Numbered from the stretch's first letter, positions 26,065 through 34,889 are shown. The stretch is DNA of 64,000 nt from Terripilifer ovatus (GCA_029222685.1 JARHVB010000059.1:143545-207544); one strand, 5' to 3'. Numbers and translations are program-made. The notes: generated by a model not told the origin, from the letters alone.

Positions 26065-26767
26065 GGTTCCACTCCACACGCCACTCATGGCCGGCGCTGC
26101 CGGCGCGATTACGCAACAAGGTGATGGCGAAAGCGGGCAGGCCCGGCGCGCCGGCTTCAAGCGCCTGCGAGGGCAGCGAGCGCACCGCCCAGCGGGTGGC
26201 GGCGGCGCTCGGCTTGGGATTGGCCGCCAGCCGCACCATCAGCGCGGGGACACCGGAGTCTCCCGCAGCCAGCGACAGCCGGCGCGTGGCGACAAGGTCG
26301 ATCGCGCTCGTTTCGCCCCACGGCTCGATCAGCACGGCGCCGAGCGCTGAGCAGCGCAAAGCCTCGGCGCCGGCGCGCAGTACGCCGAGCGCATCCGGCG
26401 CCTGCACGACGATGACCCGATCGGGATCGAGCCCCAATTCGGCCAGGCCGGGGGCGTGCAAACGCCCGGCTTCCATGTCGACATAATCCTGCCGCGCCCA
26501 GACGATCGGGCCTGGTATGGCCAGACCAGGTGTTGCCGGAACAGGTGCTGCGCGTAGCGCCATGGCGATGGCAAAGCCCGTGGCGGCGGCAACATCCGGT
26601 CCGCCCAGGGCATAAACCTCGTGCAGGGCTCCACGCGAGAGGCCGCCGCCCAAGGTCTGGTCGACCTCCGGCAGGCCGAGGGAAAAGACATCCCGCGCCC
26701 GCGCCGGCCCTTCCCGTTCGAGACGGGCGAGACTGCGCCGCAACGCCGGAAGAGCTGTATGCGTCAT
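25883..26767 (-). CDS. imuA: ImuA, RecA-like mutasome protein
   Basis: 294 residues of the ImuA/SulA-like family, related to RecA but without a canonical Walker A. LGLPEVDQTLGGGLSRGALHEVYA matches the conserved N-terminal region, and IVWARQDYVDMEAGRLHAPGLAELGLDPDRVIVVQ the central one. It limits RecA filaments and supports DnaE2-dependent mutagenesis. It is the first gene of imuA-imuB-dnaE2. ATG 26767 follows an AGGAAC that is part of the LexA box. The C-terminal 60 residues lie in the imuB overlap and may be less constrained. Confidence 0.9.
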   Translation of the reverse strand: MTHTALPALRRSLARLEREGPARARDVFSLGLPEVDQTLGGGLSRGALHEVYALGGPDVAAATGFAIAMALRAAPVPATPGLAIPGPIVWARQDYVDMEAGRLHAPGLAELGLDPDRVIVVQAPDALGVLRAGAEALRCSALGAVLIEPWGETSAIDLVATRRLSLAAGDSGVPALMVRLAANPKPSAAATRWAVRSLPSQALEAGAPGLPAFAITLLRNRAGSAGHEWRVEWNRDERCFRNRQREQEPGRARPALPRPVGAVSANRPGARPDWPASALTDPALAEQTRWRDAG

Positions 26768-26773
26768 ACGATT

Positions 26774-26788
26774 GTTCCTGATTTGTTC
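26774..26788 (-). promoter_or_regulatory. LexA (SOS) box of imuA-imuB-dnaE2
   Basis: On the plus strand GTTC-CTGATTT-GTTC is an exact match to the alphaproteobacterial LexA direct repeat GTTC-N7-GTTC. It begins six bases upstream of the imuA ATG and overlaps its ribosome-binding site. LexA control of this cassette is well established in Caulobacter and rhizobia. Confidence 0.9.
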
Positions 26789-26947
26789 CTATAAAACGAC
26801 TCCGATCGCGCCAAGAGTCAAGCGCCATTGCACGGCGTGAGGGCGACGCCGCCGCTCCCAAAGCCATGCTGACTCGTCAACCTACGAAGAACTCGTGAAA
26901 TTCAGGTCGCAGCCTCATGTCGTTGAGCTGCGGTAAAACGACGGCAT

Positions 26948-26973
26948 GGAACAACTGACAGCGTTTCCGCGTT
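26948..26973 (+). promoter_or_regulatory. EcfG-type promoter (GGAAC-N17-CGTT)
   Basis: GGAAC at 26948-26952 and CGTT at 26970-26973 are separated by 17 bp, matching the general stress response sigma consensus. It is 61 bp upstream of the gene at 27034. Confidence 0.65.
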
Positions 26974-27033
26974 ACCGTCAGCTGGGCTGTTGATCTCAGA
27001 TCGGGCAGGGTTGGCCGGGATGGACGTGCGAAT

Positions 27034-27495
27034 ATGAATGCAGGACGTATTTTTGGCCACTATGCCGATTTGATTGCCAAGGCGAGCGGCAGCCCGATCA
27101 CGTTCCTCGTCTCTTGTGCCATTATCGCGGTCTGGGCCATCACCGGTCCGATCTTCGCTTATTCAGATACATGGCAATTGCTGATCAACACGGGCACGAC
27201 CATCGTCACGTTTCTGATGGTCTTTCTGATTCAGAATACCCAGAACCGCGACACCGCCGCCATTCAGGCGAAGCTCGATGAACTGATCCGCACCAGTGCG
27301 GCGCAAAACACGTTCATCGGCATCGAGCATCTTCCGCAGGAAGAGGTGGAAGCATTTCGCGATCGCTGCGCCGCGAAAGCCCTCAGCGCCGTAAACAAGA
27401 AAGCCGCCAAAGCCGGCAAGCAGGCCGTCGAGCACGCCAATACGATAGCGCAGGACGCGGCAGAAGGCGTGCATGACATCGATTTAGGTCGATGA
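27034..27495 (+). CDS. Low-affinity iron permease family (PF04120-type) small membrane protein
   Basis: 153 residues. Two hydrophobic segments (about 19-42, ITFLVSCAIIAVWAITGPIFA, and 47-66, LLINTGTTIVTFLMVFLI) are followed by the family motif QNTQNRDTAAIQAKLDELI and a cytoplasmic, Ala/Lys-rich tail. The family is named after a yeast iron permease, but bacterial members are uncharacterised. An EcfG-type promoter upstream places it in the general stress response. Its 3' end overlaps the convergent histidine kinase gene by 12 bp. Confidence 0.8.
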   Translation: MNAGRIFGHYADLIAKASGSPITFLVSCAIIAVWAITGPIFAYSDTWQLLINTGTTIVTFLMVFLIQNTQNRDTAAIQAKLDELIRTSAAQNTFIGIEHLPQEEVEAFRDRCAAKALSAVNKKAAKAGKQAVEHANTIAQDAAEGVHDIDLGR

Positions 27496-28266
27496 AGCCG
27501 ATGTGCCGTTCGCAGCAGGCTCCGGAAAAGTCAACCGCCATTGCAGGCCGGCCCGGTCATAGCGTAAATCCGCCCGGCCTTTGACCGCCTGTGGCGCGAT
27601 CCGTTCCAGGATGACCGCTCCGAAGCCGCGGCGCTGCGGCGGTGTCACCAGGGGGCCTTCGGTCTCGATCCACGACAGGGTGACCGATTTTCCGCCCTCC
27701 GGAGCGTCCCCGATCGTCCATGATATGTCGACCCGTCCCGCCGCCGAAGACAGCGCCCCATATTTGACCGCATTGGTCGCCAGTTCATGCAGCGCAAGAC
27801 CAAGCATCTGCAGCATGGCGGGCGGCAACGTGAGCGATGCACCGGCCAGGAAAATCCGCACGCCGACCAGATCGAGGCAATGGCCCAATTGCCCGCGCAC
27901 CACATCCTCGATGTTGGCGCCGTGCTGGTTTTCGTCGAGCAGCAAGGCATGCGCCGTAGCGAAGGCCTGGAGCCTCGCCGTGAACCGTCCGATGAAGTCC
28001 CGCTTGCTGTCCGTCGTATTCGCAGTTTGCTGCGCGATGACCTGCGCCACGGCCAAAGTATTCTTCGACCGATGCGCCATTTCATTCAGCAGTAAGCGGA
28101 CATGCTCTTCGCGCTCTTTGGCCTGCGCCAGATCGGCGGCCAGATCGCGCCGGACACGAGCTTCGGCAGCAAACCGCGCTTTGAGGCGCACGAGTGCGGC
28201 GAGCGAAATGATGAGACCGGCACAGGCCAGACCAAGGCCCGCCAGCGCCATGACGGCGAGTGTCAT
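27484..28266 (-). CDS. HWE-family sensor histidine kinase (single TM)
   Basis: 260 residues. One TM helix (about 5-27), a short coiled coil, then an HWE/HisKA_2 kinase: phospho-acceptor in NEMAHRSKNTLAVAQ, N box LALHELATNAVKYGAL, and the WxE motif in LSWIETEGP, with GFGAVILERI in the G region. HWE kinases commonly phosphorylate PhyR in the alphaproteobacterial stress response, and phyR is 11 kb away in the same island. No sensor domain is present, so it may work with another protein. Confidence 0.88.
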   Translation of the reverse strand: MTLAVMALAGLGLACAGLIISLAALVRLKARFAAEARVRRDLAADLAQAKEREEHVRLLLNEMAHRSKNTLAVAQVIAQQTANTTDSKRDFIGRFTARLQAFATAHALLLDENQHGANIEDVVRGQLGHCLDLVGVRIFLAGASLTLPPAMLQMLGLALHELATNAVKYGALSSAAGRVDISWTIGDAPEGGKSVTLSWIETEGPLVTPPQRRGFGAVILERIAPQAVKGRADLRYDRAGLQWRLTFPEPAANGTSASST

Positions 28267-28509
28267 CGCAGGGGCAGTCCGCCCGTGAATGCGCGCAACA
28301 AGAAGTAGCGGCGCGGTGTTGGAAAGATCGTTCGCCAGGACACCGATCCCGTTCCCGGGATCCTTTTCTCGATGGCTTTCAAATTTTCCAATTCCTCCAA
28401 GACACGATCAGGACGTCTCGGGCAGGTTCCGAAGTCGCCAGACGGGGAATTTAAGGATGATTGGAAAGCGTCGATATGAGATTTCACATAGTTATCTCAC
28501 ATCGTTATT

Positions 28510-29433
28510 TCACGTCATCATGGAAATGGGCTTGCCATATCCATTGGCATGAACTTGCGGGCCTGTCGCGCCGAACAATTGCGATTGAGGAGACTGCTGC
28601 TGTGAGGAATCATTTGCGACGGAACTGGCTTCCACCTCGTCGGTCCACACCTGAAATTTTGCCAGCGTATGTTGCCCGAATGTGCTGATCATCGCGACAT
28701 CGGTCGCATCCCGGCCATAGCCCATCACGATGCGGCCGATGCGCGGGTGATTGTGCCGCGCGTCGAACGTGTACCATTTGCCATCCAGCCAGACTTCGAA
28801 CCAGGCGCTGAAATCCATCGGCGCGGGATCCTTGGGTACGCCGATATCGCCGAGAAAGCCGGTGCAATAGCGCGCTGGAATGTTGAGACACCGGCACAGG
28901 GTGATGGCCAGATGCGCGAAGTCCCGGCAGACCCCCTGGCGTTCCTGATGGCCTTCGAAAGCGGACCGGGTGGCGCGGGCGAACGGATATCCAAACGCAA
29001 GGTGGTTGTGGACGTAATCGCAGATCGCCTGTACGCGGTTCCAGCCCGGCGCGACGTTGCCGAACAGCCCCCACGCCATTTCGGACATGCGGTCGGTTTC
29101 GCAATAACGGCTGCCGAGCAGATAGACGAGAATGTCGTCAGGCAACGCGCCGACCGGTGTTTCCCGCGCATCGCATGCAACAGTGTCGGGCTGCCCGCTA
29201 TCGCTGACCAGGGCATCGTAGAAGAATTGAACTTCGCCGGGACCGCCGATCACCCGATGGACGCGATTGCCGAAACCGTCGATATAGTTTGAGCACAGCG
29301 TGCCGGACGTGATCCGCAACGCGGTCGACGACAAGACGTCCTGCTCTCGTGACGGGTGCACGCTCAGCATCAGCAACATCGGCGTTTCCTGCAGGCAGCC
29401 GATGGAGATATCAAAACCGATATGAATGAGCAT
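28510..29433 (-). CDS. Transglutaminase-like superfamily protein
   Basis: 307 residues. The catalytic Cys-His-Asp region is visible: Cys in QGVCRDFAHLAI (about residue 178), His in TFDARHNHPRI and Asp in WYTFDARH. The N-terminal beta domain (LRITSGTLCSNYIDGFGNRVHR) matches COG1305 proteins. No signal peptide is seen, so it is likely a cytoplasmic peptidase or amidase-like enzyme. ATG 29433 is chosen because upstream residues look non-native. Separate transcript, 114 bp downstream of the Crp/Fnr gene. Confidence 0.85.
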   Translation of the reverse strand: MLIHIGFDISIGCLQETPMLLMLSVHPSREQDVLSSTALRITSGTLCSNYIDGFGNRVHRVIGGPGEVQFFYDALVSDSGQPDTVACDARETPVGALPDDILVYLLGSRYCETDRMSEMAWGLFGNVAPGWNRVQAICDYVHNHLAFGYPFARATRSAFEGHQERQGVCRDFAHLAITLCRCLNIPARYCTGFLGDIGVPKDPAPMDFSAWFEVWLDGKWYTFDARHNHPRIGRIVMGYGRDATDVAMISTFGQHTLAKFQVWTDEVEASSVANDSSQQQSPQSQLFGATGPQVHANGYGKPISMMT

Positions 29434-29547
29434 GATGGACCTGACGAAGGGACGGGACCAGCCCACGCCTTGCCATCATAACACGAAATGTCATAATTCG
29501 TTCCGGCGCGATCGCGCCACCGGGTGCTTCAATTTCTATCAACTCGC

Positions 29548-30273
29548 CTATATCAGAGGCCTTGCCTGAAATTCCGCATCGAAAACCTGGCCCATGCGCT
29601 GCAAGGCGCGCGGATTGGCAAGGTCCATCATGCCGCCTTCGAGCGTGAACATGCCGATCCGCCGCAGATAGGCGAGGGTCTTGTTGGTATGGGCAAGTGA
29701 AAGGCCAAGGGCATCGGAAATATGGTGCTGGTTGAGCGGAAACGGAAACATACCGTCCTTGGCGAGACCTAGAGCATTGCAACGTTTGTACAGGCCGATG
29801 ATCAGAGCGGCGACTCGTTCGCGCGCATTCATGCGTCCGACCGTCAACAGGTTCTGATCCACGATCGATTCTTCCCGTGCGCCCAGCCATGTAATGTCGA
29901 AGGCGAGATCCGGCATCGTCTCGAAAATCGTCCACACTTTGCGGCGCGGCAGGACGCAGAGTTGAACCTCCGTCAATGTGGCGATGCCATGTTGTGCTGC
30001 GTTGAACATCGACGCCTGCAATCCGACCAGGTCGCCGGGAAGCAGGAAATTAAGGATCTGGCGGCGGCCGTCCGCCAGCTCCTTGTAGCGAAACGCCCAG
30101 CCCGAAAACAGCGTATACATCTCATCGCTGTCTTGTTCCGGAGCGACGATATCGATGCCGGCGCCAAGCGAAACATGCGCGCTTTTGACCTTCTGGATAA
30201 AGGCCATGCGCGAAGGCTCCAGCGTTTTGAAGGCTGGCAGCTTTCGCAGCGAACAGTTTAAACAGGAGATCAT
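29548..30273 (-). CDS. Crp/Fnr-family transcriptional regulator
   Basis: 241 residues. The cyclic-nucleotide-binding-type beta barrel (about 20-130) contains FSGWAFRYKELADGRRQILNF and LLPGDLVGL. The C-terminal winged helix has PFPLNQHHISDALGLSLAHTNKTLAYLRRIGM. The N-terminal CLNCSL has two Cys but lacks the four-Cys pattern of Fnr, so oxygen sensing by a [4Fe-4S] cluster is unlikely. Regulators of this type often sit in rhizobial stress islands. The effector is unknown. Confidence 0.9.
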   Translation of the reverse strand: MISCLNCSLRKLPAFKTLEPSRMAFIQKVKSAHVSLGAGIDIVAPEQDSDEMYTLFSGWAFRYKELADGRRQILNFLLPGDLVGLQASMFNAAQHGIATLTEVQLCVLPRRKVWTIFETMPDLAFDITWLGAREESIVDQNLLTVGRMNARERVAALIIGLYKRCNALGLAKDGMFPFPLNQHHISDALGLSLAHTNKTLAYLRRIGMFTLEGGMMDLANPRALQRMGQVFDAEFQARPLI

Positions 30274-30468
30274 AGAAATAAGAGGATCAGCATTGATGAG
30301 CTCATATCGGACAAATGATGAACGGAGTCAATTTATCGGCTGACGACGTTCATGGGTCGTCAGGGCATCGTGCGTCAAGTGGATGCCGGTTTTTGCAAAA
30401 GCGGATGCGGTACCAACAATATACAGAACATCGCGCGATTCCGAAGGGACGCTCGATACCCTGGTTGC

Positions 30469-33393
30469 TTAGTCCCTGTATTGCTCGCTCATGGCCGCAA
30501 GGTTGGAAATCGGAAACGAGATCGTCCAGCCCAGTCCGTCGGGTGCATAGTCGACCGACACCTTGCCATCCAGCGAGTTTGCCGCCATGCGGCTGATGAC
30601 GACGTGGCCGAAGCCATAGCGCGCCGGCGGGACGACGGTCGGCCCACCGCGTTCGCGCCAGTCGACAAGCAGACGGCGCTGGCCTTCGTCGTCATCCTGG
30701 AATTTCCAGATGACTTTAACGCTGCCTTCCGGCACCGAAAGCGATCCGTATTTGGCGGCATTTGTCGCCAGTTCGTGCAGGGCGAGGCCGAGCGCCTGGG
30801 CTGCTTCCGGCGTCACCGCCACATCCGGCCCGTCCAGCACAAGCCGGCCGCTGTCGGCATCGAGAAATGGCGCCAACTGCTGCTTCAGCAGGTCTTTCAG
30901 CGGCACATGCCGCCAGTTCTGGTGGACCAGCAGATCATGCGACGTCGCCAGGCCATGCAGGCGTTGGGTAAAGCGCTCGATGAAAACATCCGTTCCGTCC
31001 GAGATGCGGGCCGTCTGCCGCGCCATCGCCTGAATAACGGCAAGCAGGTTCTTCGACCGATGGGAAAGTTCGCGCATGAGGAAGAACTGATGCTCTTCAG
31101 CCCGCTTGCGCTCTTCGATATCGCGCACGACCTCCAGAAAATAGGCGGGCTCACCCACACTGTCGCGCTCCAGCGAAACGGTCAGCCCGACCCAGGCGAT
31201 CTCGCCGTCCTTGCGGATGTAACGCTTGTCCTTGGAGTAGAACGAAATCTTGCCGTCGATCAGGTCCCGTACTTCAGCTTCGTCTGCCTCGATATCGCCT
31301 GGATGGGTGATGTCGCTGCTCGTCAGCTTCAACAATTCATCCTGGCTGTAGCCGGTGATCTCGCTGATACGTGCATTCGCCATCAGCCAGCGTCCATCCA
31401 GACCGACGGCGGCCATACCGACTGCGGTATTGTTGAAGACGCTGCGGAAGCGCGATTCGCTGCTGCGCAGTTCTAGTTCGATACGTTTGCGCTCGGTAAT
31501 GTCGTGGGCGATGCTGGAGACGCCCACCACATTGCCGCGTGCGTCCCGGATCGGACCGGCGTCGATCAGGATATCGACAAGAGTTCCATCCTTGCGCCGG
31601 CGGATCGTCTCGCGGCGATAGAACTCGCCGCGTCCCACGGTCATGGTCTTCTGCTTCAGCTCGCCGATCCTGCCCTCGGGAAAGATGATGCCGAGAGAAT
31701 TGCCGACCATCTCCGCGGCGCTATAGCCGAACAGCCGTTCGGCGCCTTCGTTCCAGGACAGAACCGTACCGTCGAGCGCAATGCTCTTGATCGCATCGCC
31801 GGAAGAAGCGACGATGGCGGCGAGGTGGGCGTTCATCGCCTCCGTGCGCTGCCTCGCGGTAATATCGACGACTGTGCAAACGACGCCCTGCAACTCCTCG
31901 TCCTGATAGATCGGCCGCACCCAGTATTCGATCGGGAAACTATCGCCGTTCTGGCGAAAGAAGCGTTCGTTCTCCACATGCCGATGCAGGCCGATCCGGG
32001 CGGCGGCATAGATTGGATATTCCGCTTGCGAATAGAGCGAACCATCGGCCCGCGCATGGCGCACGATCGTATGTAGCTTCTTGCCGACCACATCGGCATC
32101 GCCTTCGAAGCCGAGCAGTTTGAGAAAGGTCGCATTGCAGATGACGACGACGCCATTGCGATCGACACTGAAGATGCCTTCCGCCGCCGAATCGAGCAAC
32201 AGGCGAAAGAACAATTCGCTGGACCGCAGGCGGCTTTGGCCGACGCGGTGCTCTTCCGCGATCTTGCCGGCGTAGGCGAAGGCGCGCTGAACCTCGCCGA
32301 GTTCGCTGATGCCGGGATTTTCGATCACCGGCATGCCGCCGTCGACCAGGGCAACGGCGGCTCCGCTCAACCTGCGCAAGGGGGTGGCGATGCGGCTCGC
32401 CAGCAACGACGCCAATATCAGGCCGATGGCCGTCAGCGCCATCCCGGCAAGCGCCAGCAATGAAAACGCACGCAGAAGGGGCGCATTCATCGTCTGGCTG
32501 GGAACGGCGACCACCGTCAGCCAGCCGGTCAGGCTGGAACGCCGATAGACATTTGCGACGGGAACATTTTCCAGCGTGACATTCTCGAAGCTGCCCTCCT
32601 GCGACGAACTGCGTGCGATCGACTGCACCTCCGGCCGCGCCGCCGTGCCGACGAATTGTTCGGCGTTCCGGTTTCGCGCCAGCAGCATGCCATTGCGGTC
32701 GACAAACCCTGCCGTCCAGCCGGCCGGAACTCCCGCATTGGCGAACAGGCTCGCAAAGCGATCGATATTGAGCAGGGCGCTGAGAACGTATCTCGTTCCG
32801 TCGCCGCGCGAGACCGGAACACTGAGCAGGACCATGGACCGCCGGCCGCCGCTTCCCGGCAGCAGATCGGAAACATAGAACGGCTGCCCCTTAAGTACGC
32901 CATCGATCGGCGCCAAATCTTTCAAGATCGCCTGCGGCTGGTCGGTGTCCGGCAGCGTCGAGGCGACAGGCTTGCCGCTGTCGTCATACAGGACGATGGC
33001 GTCTATTCCGGCGGACTTTGCAGCCGCGGCCGCAAGCCGGCGAAAGGTCTCCGGATCGGCTCCGATGAAGCCCGGCGACACGGCCAGTGTTCGCAGAGTG
33101 CCGGCGATCGTCTCGATATCCCGATGCAGCAATTCGGAGACATTGCCGACGATGGTGAAACGCTGCACTTCGATGACCTTGCGTTCCGCATCCGCGTATC
33201 GCACGGCACTATAAAGATTGAGCACCAGAAGAGGCACGAGCACGGCTGCAATGAGCAGCGTCAGCAATGAGCGGATCGTCAGCGGCCGCCGCAGCGCACC
33301 CGTCTCCAATGGGCCGGTCTCCGTTGATGCACGCCCGAGAGAGCCCTGGGAGGCGGGGGGCGTAGAAGGTGTCGAGTGGTCTGGATCAGGCAT
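30469..33393 (-). CDS. Multi-PAS HWE-family sensor histidine kinase with extracytoplasmic Cache sensor
   Basis: 974 residues. TM1 (about 43-65, LLTLLIAAVLVPLLVLNLY); periplasmic dCache-like domain (about 70-310); TM2 (about 313-336); HAMP-like linker; three PAS domains (starts near 395, 520 and 640), two closed by PAC motifs ending in ITERKR or IEERKR; then the HWE kinase with LSHRSKNLLAVIQ, ALHELATNAAKYGSL and DWRERGGP. The architecture fits a PhyR kinase that integrates an external ligand with internal PAS signals. It lies between the Crp gene and stress genes carrying EcfG-type promoters. Confidence 0.92.
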   Translation of the reverse strand: MPDPDHSTPSTPPASQGSLGRASTETGPLETGALRRPLTIRSLLTLLIAAVLVPLLVLNLYSAVRYADAERKVIEVQRFTIVGNVSELLHRDIETIAGTLRTLAVSPGFIGADPETFRRLAAAAAKSAGIDAIVLYDDSGKPVASTLPDTDQPQAILKDLAPIDGVLKGQPFYVSDLLPGSGGRRSMVLLSVPVSRGDGTRYVLSALLNIDRFASLFANAGVPAGWTAGFVDRNGMLLARNRNAEQFVGTAARPEVQSIARSSSQEGSFENVTLENVPVANVYRRSSLTGWLTVVAVPSQTMNAPLLRAFSLLALAGMALTAIGLILASLLASRIATPLRRLSGAAVALVDGGMPVIENPGISELGEVQRAFAYAGKIAEEHRVGQSRLRSSELFFRLLLDSAAEGIFSVDRNGVVVICNATFLKLLGFEGDADVVGKKLHTIVRHARADGSLYSQAEYPIYAAARIGLHRHVENERFFRQNGDSFPIEYWVRPIYQDEELQGVVCTVVDITARQRTEAMNAHLAAIVASSGDAIKSIALDGTVLSWNEGAERLFGYSAAEMVGNSLGIIFPEGRIGELKQKTMTVGRGEFYRRETIRRRKDGTLVDILIDAGPIRDARGNVVGVSSIAHDITERKRIELELRSSESRFRSVFNNTAVGMAAVGLDGRWLMANARISEITGYSQDELLKLTSSDITHPGDIEADEAEVRDLIDGKISFYSKDKRYIRKDGEIAWVGLTVSLERDSVGEPAYFLEVVRDIEERKRAEEHQFFLMRELSHRSKNLLAVIQAMARQTARISDGTDVFIERFTQRLHGLATSHDLLVHQNWRHVPLKDLLKQQLAPFLDADSGRLVLDGPDVAVTPEAAQALGLALHELATNAAKYGSLSVPEGSVKVIWKFQDDDEGQRRLLVDWRERGGPTVVPPARYGFGHVVISRMAANSLDGKVSVDYAPDGLGWTISFPISNLAAMSEQYRD

Positions 33394-33597
33394 CTTTCAC
33401 CAGGTTCGGCCGGTTCGATCCAACAGGGCCTCTGAACGCAACCTTTTGAACACCAGCTTTCCGGCTTGTGCAAGCCGTCATACACGCCTGTCCCATTGAT
33501 TGGATAATTGCTCAGACACGCAGACGTTCCAAAACGGCGTGCCCGGCATCCTGAGCCCAGAAACCTTTGACGGCGATCCGCAATAATCCGGCCGTAA

Positions 33598-33622
33598 GGA
33601 ACGATTCCACACTTTCGACGTT
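33598..33622 (+). promoter_or_regulatory. EcfG-type promoter (GGAAC-N16-CGTT)
   Basis: GGAAC at 33598-33602 and CGTT at 33619-33622 with a 16-bp spacer, exactly as in the two phyR/nepR promoters. It reads toward the microprotein gene at 33727 and the membrane protein at 33841. Confidence 0.75.
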
Positions 33623-33679
33623 TTCTGTCGGCTCAGCGCATTGCATCGCGGAGTTCGATGTCTATGGCACCAAGATAAC

Positions 33680-33717
33680 GCAACTTGGATTAATGCAACT
33701 TGGATTAATGCAATTGG
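33680..33717. repeat. Direct repeat, 2.5 copies of GCAACTTGGATTAAT
   Basis: 15-bp units at 33680 and 33695 are identical; a third, partial copy (GCAATTGG) follows at 33710. The array lies in the 5' leader of the EcfG-promoted microprotein and ends at its ribosome-binding region. Confidence 0.85.
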
Positions 33718-33726
33718 AGAAGCGCA

Positions 33727-33801
33727 ATGAACGGCATCATCTATCTCATCGGCCTGATCGTGGTCATCATGGCAATCCTCTCTTTCCTCGGCCTTCGCTG
33801 A
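33727..33801 (+). CDS. 24-residue single-TM microprotein
   Basis: ATG 33727 to TGA 33801 encodes 24 residues, nearly all hydrophobic: MNGIIYLIGLIVVIMA followed by ILSFLGLR. It would form one membrane helix with a short positive C-terminus. GGAGA lies nine bases upstream. I recognise near-identical tiny ORFs (MNGIIYLIGLIVV) in rhizobial genomes, which argues for a real gene. It is the first gene after an EcfG-type promoter and precedes a larger membrane protein by 39 bp. Function unknown. Confidence 0.7.
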   Translation: MNGIIYLIGLIVVIMAILSFLGLR

Positions 33802-33840
33802 GGCGCCATCGGCATCAATGGATTTTGCAGGAGTTTTGCC

Positions 33841-34713
33841 ATGATTGAAACAGGTCGTACGGCTGTCGGCGTTGCCATCTCGGATCGGGGCGTTCGCTCC
33901 TACGTGGATTGGGCGGCAATTCTTGCGGGCGGCATCGTCGCTGCCGCTATTTTCTTTGTCTTCAATGCGTTTGGAACGGCTTTGGGATTATCGCTGTCGG
34001 CGCCGCGCATCGCCGAAGGCAATTCGGCAAAGGGCTATGCCATTGCCGTCGGCATATGGGTGCTTTGGGTGACAATTTCCAGCTTCATCGCGGGCGGTTA
34101 TCTGACCGGCCGTCTGCGCCGCGGTCTGTCCGAGGCAAGCGCGCATGAAACCCATGTGCGCGACGGGGTCCATGGCCTCGTGGTCTGGGCCCTCGGCATT
34201 GTTCTCGGCGCCTATCTCGCGACCGTCTCGATTGCGGGAGCGGCCAAGACGGGGGTAGAAGCGGCTACCGGTGCCGCGGCCACGGTCACCAGCGCCGCTG
34301 GCAACAGCGACAAGCTCGGCTATCTCACCGATGACCTCTTGCGCAGCGATACGCAGCCTGCCGGTAATGTCGATGCCACCCGCAGTGAAGTGACACGTGT
34401 TCTGACGCGCTCCGCGGCGAATGGCACTCTGTCGCAGGAAGACAGGGACTATCTGGCGCGTCTCGCCGCTGCCCGTGCCGGGGTTCCGCAGGCTGATGCG
34501 GAAAAACGGGCCGATGCACTCTCGGCGCGGATTCGCGACATGGATGCTGAAGCCAAGAAAGCGGCTCTCGCCGCACGTCGCATCGGCGTTCTGATCGCCT
34601 TCCTGACGGCGGCATCGCTGGCGGCAGGCGCTGCCGGTGCGTGGTGGGGCGCAAGCCTTGGCGGGCGCCACCGCGACGAAAATGTCGACTACGCCCATTT
34701 GGTCCGCTGGTGA
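33841..34713 (+). CDS. Multi-TM membrane protein of unknown function in the stress island
   Basis: 290 residues. Hydrophobic segments at about 24-46 (WAAILAGGIVAAAIFFVFNAF), 67-88, 112-135 and 248-272 indicate four TM helices. Between helices 3 and 4 is a roughly 100-residue hydrophilic Ala-rich region that may be helical (LSQEDRDYLARLAAARAG). It resembles the PhnA-like/YrzE-like hypothetical proteins of rhizobia; no enzymatic motif is seen. It is 39 bp downstream of the microprotein and likely transcribed from the same EcfG-type promoter. Confidence 0.75.
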   Translation: MIETGRTAVGVAISDRGVRSYVDWAAILAGGIVAAAIFFVFNAFGTALGLSLSAPRIAEGNSAKGYAIAVGIWVLWVTISSFIAGGYLTGRLRRGLSEASAHETHVRDGVHGLVVWALGIVLGAYLATVSIAGAAKTGVEAATGAAATVTSAAGNSDKLGYLTDDLLRSDTQPAGNVDATRSEVTRVLTRSAANGTLSQEDRDYLARLAAARAGVPQADAEKRADALSARIRDMDAEAKKAALAARRIGVLIAFLTAASLAAGAAGAWWGASLGGRHRDENVDYAHLVRW

Positions 34714-34764
34714 TCGAGAGAGATTCCAGGAAATATCAGGCGAAGCTGTGGGAAGGAGAAGATT

Positions 34765-34842
34765 ATGGGACGTGGAATTCTCTTATGGATGCTGGGCGTG
34801 CCGTTGCCGATCATCATTCTGCTGGCGATATTCAGCCGCTAA
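34765..34842 (+). CDS. 25-residue single-TM microprotein
   Basis: ATG 34765 to TAA 34842 encodes 25 residues, beginning MGRGILLWMLGVPLPIIILL, a single hydrophobic helix with a Pro-rich kink. GGAAGGAGA lies six bases upstream, a strong ribosome-binding site. Similar GILLWLLGVPIPIILL-type ORFs recur in rhizobial stress loci in my recollection. It is 51 bp after the membrane protein and followed by a hairpin, so it probably ends this transcript. Confidence 0.7.
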   Translation: MGRGILLWMLGVPLPIIILLAIFSR

Positions 34843-34867
34843 AACGGCCGAAGTAATCGCAACAAAT

Positions 34868-34889
34868 CGGGCGACGCTTGCGTCGCCCG
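34868..34889 (+). terminator. Hairpin after the microprotein operon
   Basis: CGGGCGACG-CTTG-CGTCGCCCG is a perfect 9-bp GC-rich stem. The following TCGTCGTT is only weakly U-rich. It lies between the 34765 microprotein and the AI-2E permease gene and probably ends the upstream transcript. Confidence 0.6.

Larger units (their letters stand above)
33394..33726. other. 333-bp intergenic region with stress promoter and direct repeats
   Basis: No plausible gene is seen. The region separates the minus-strand kinase gene from the plus-strand stress genes and contains the EcfG-type promoter (33598-33622) and a short tandem repeat (33680-33717) just upstream of a microprotein gene. Confidence 0.6.

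Noticed and set aside
27787..28095. Plus-strand small frames opposite the HWE kinase
   Set aside because: Shadows of the kinase gene with no ribosome-binding sites.
30274..30468. Gene between the Crp regulator and the multi-PAS kinase
   Set aside because: 195 bp with no start signal or family resemblance; only short chance frames are present.
30352..31476. Plus-strand frame opposite the multi-PAS kinase
   Set aside because: The minus strand encodes the HWE kinase core; no start signal or domain on the plus strand.
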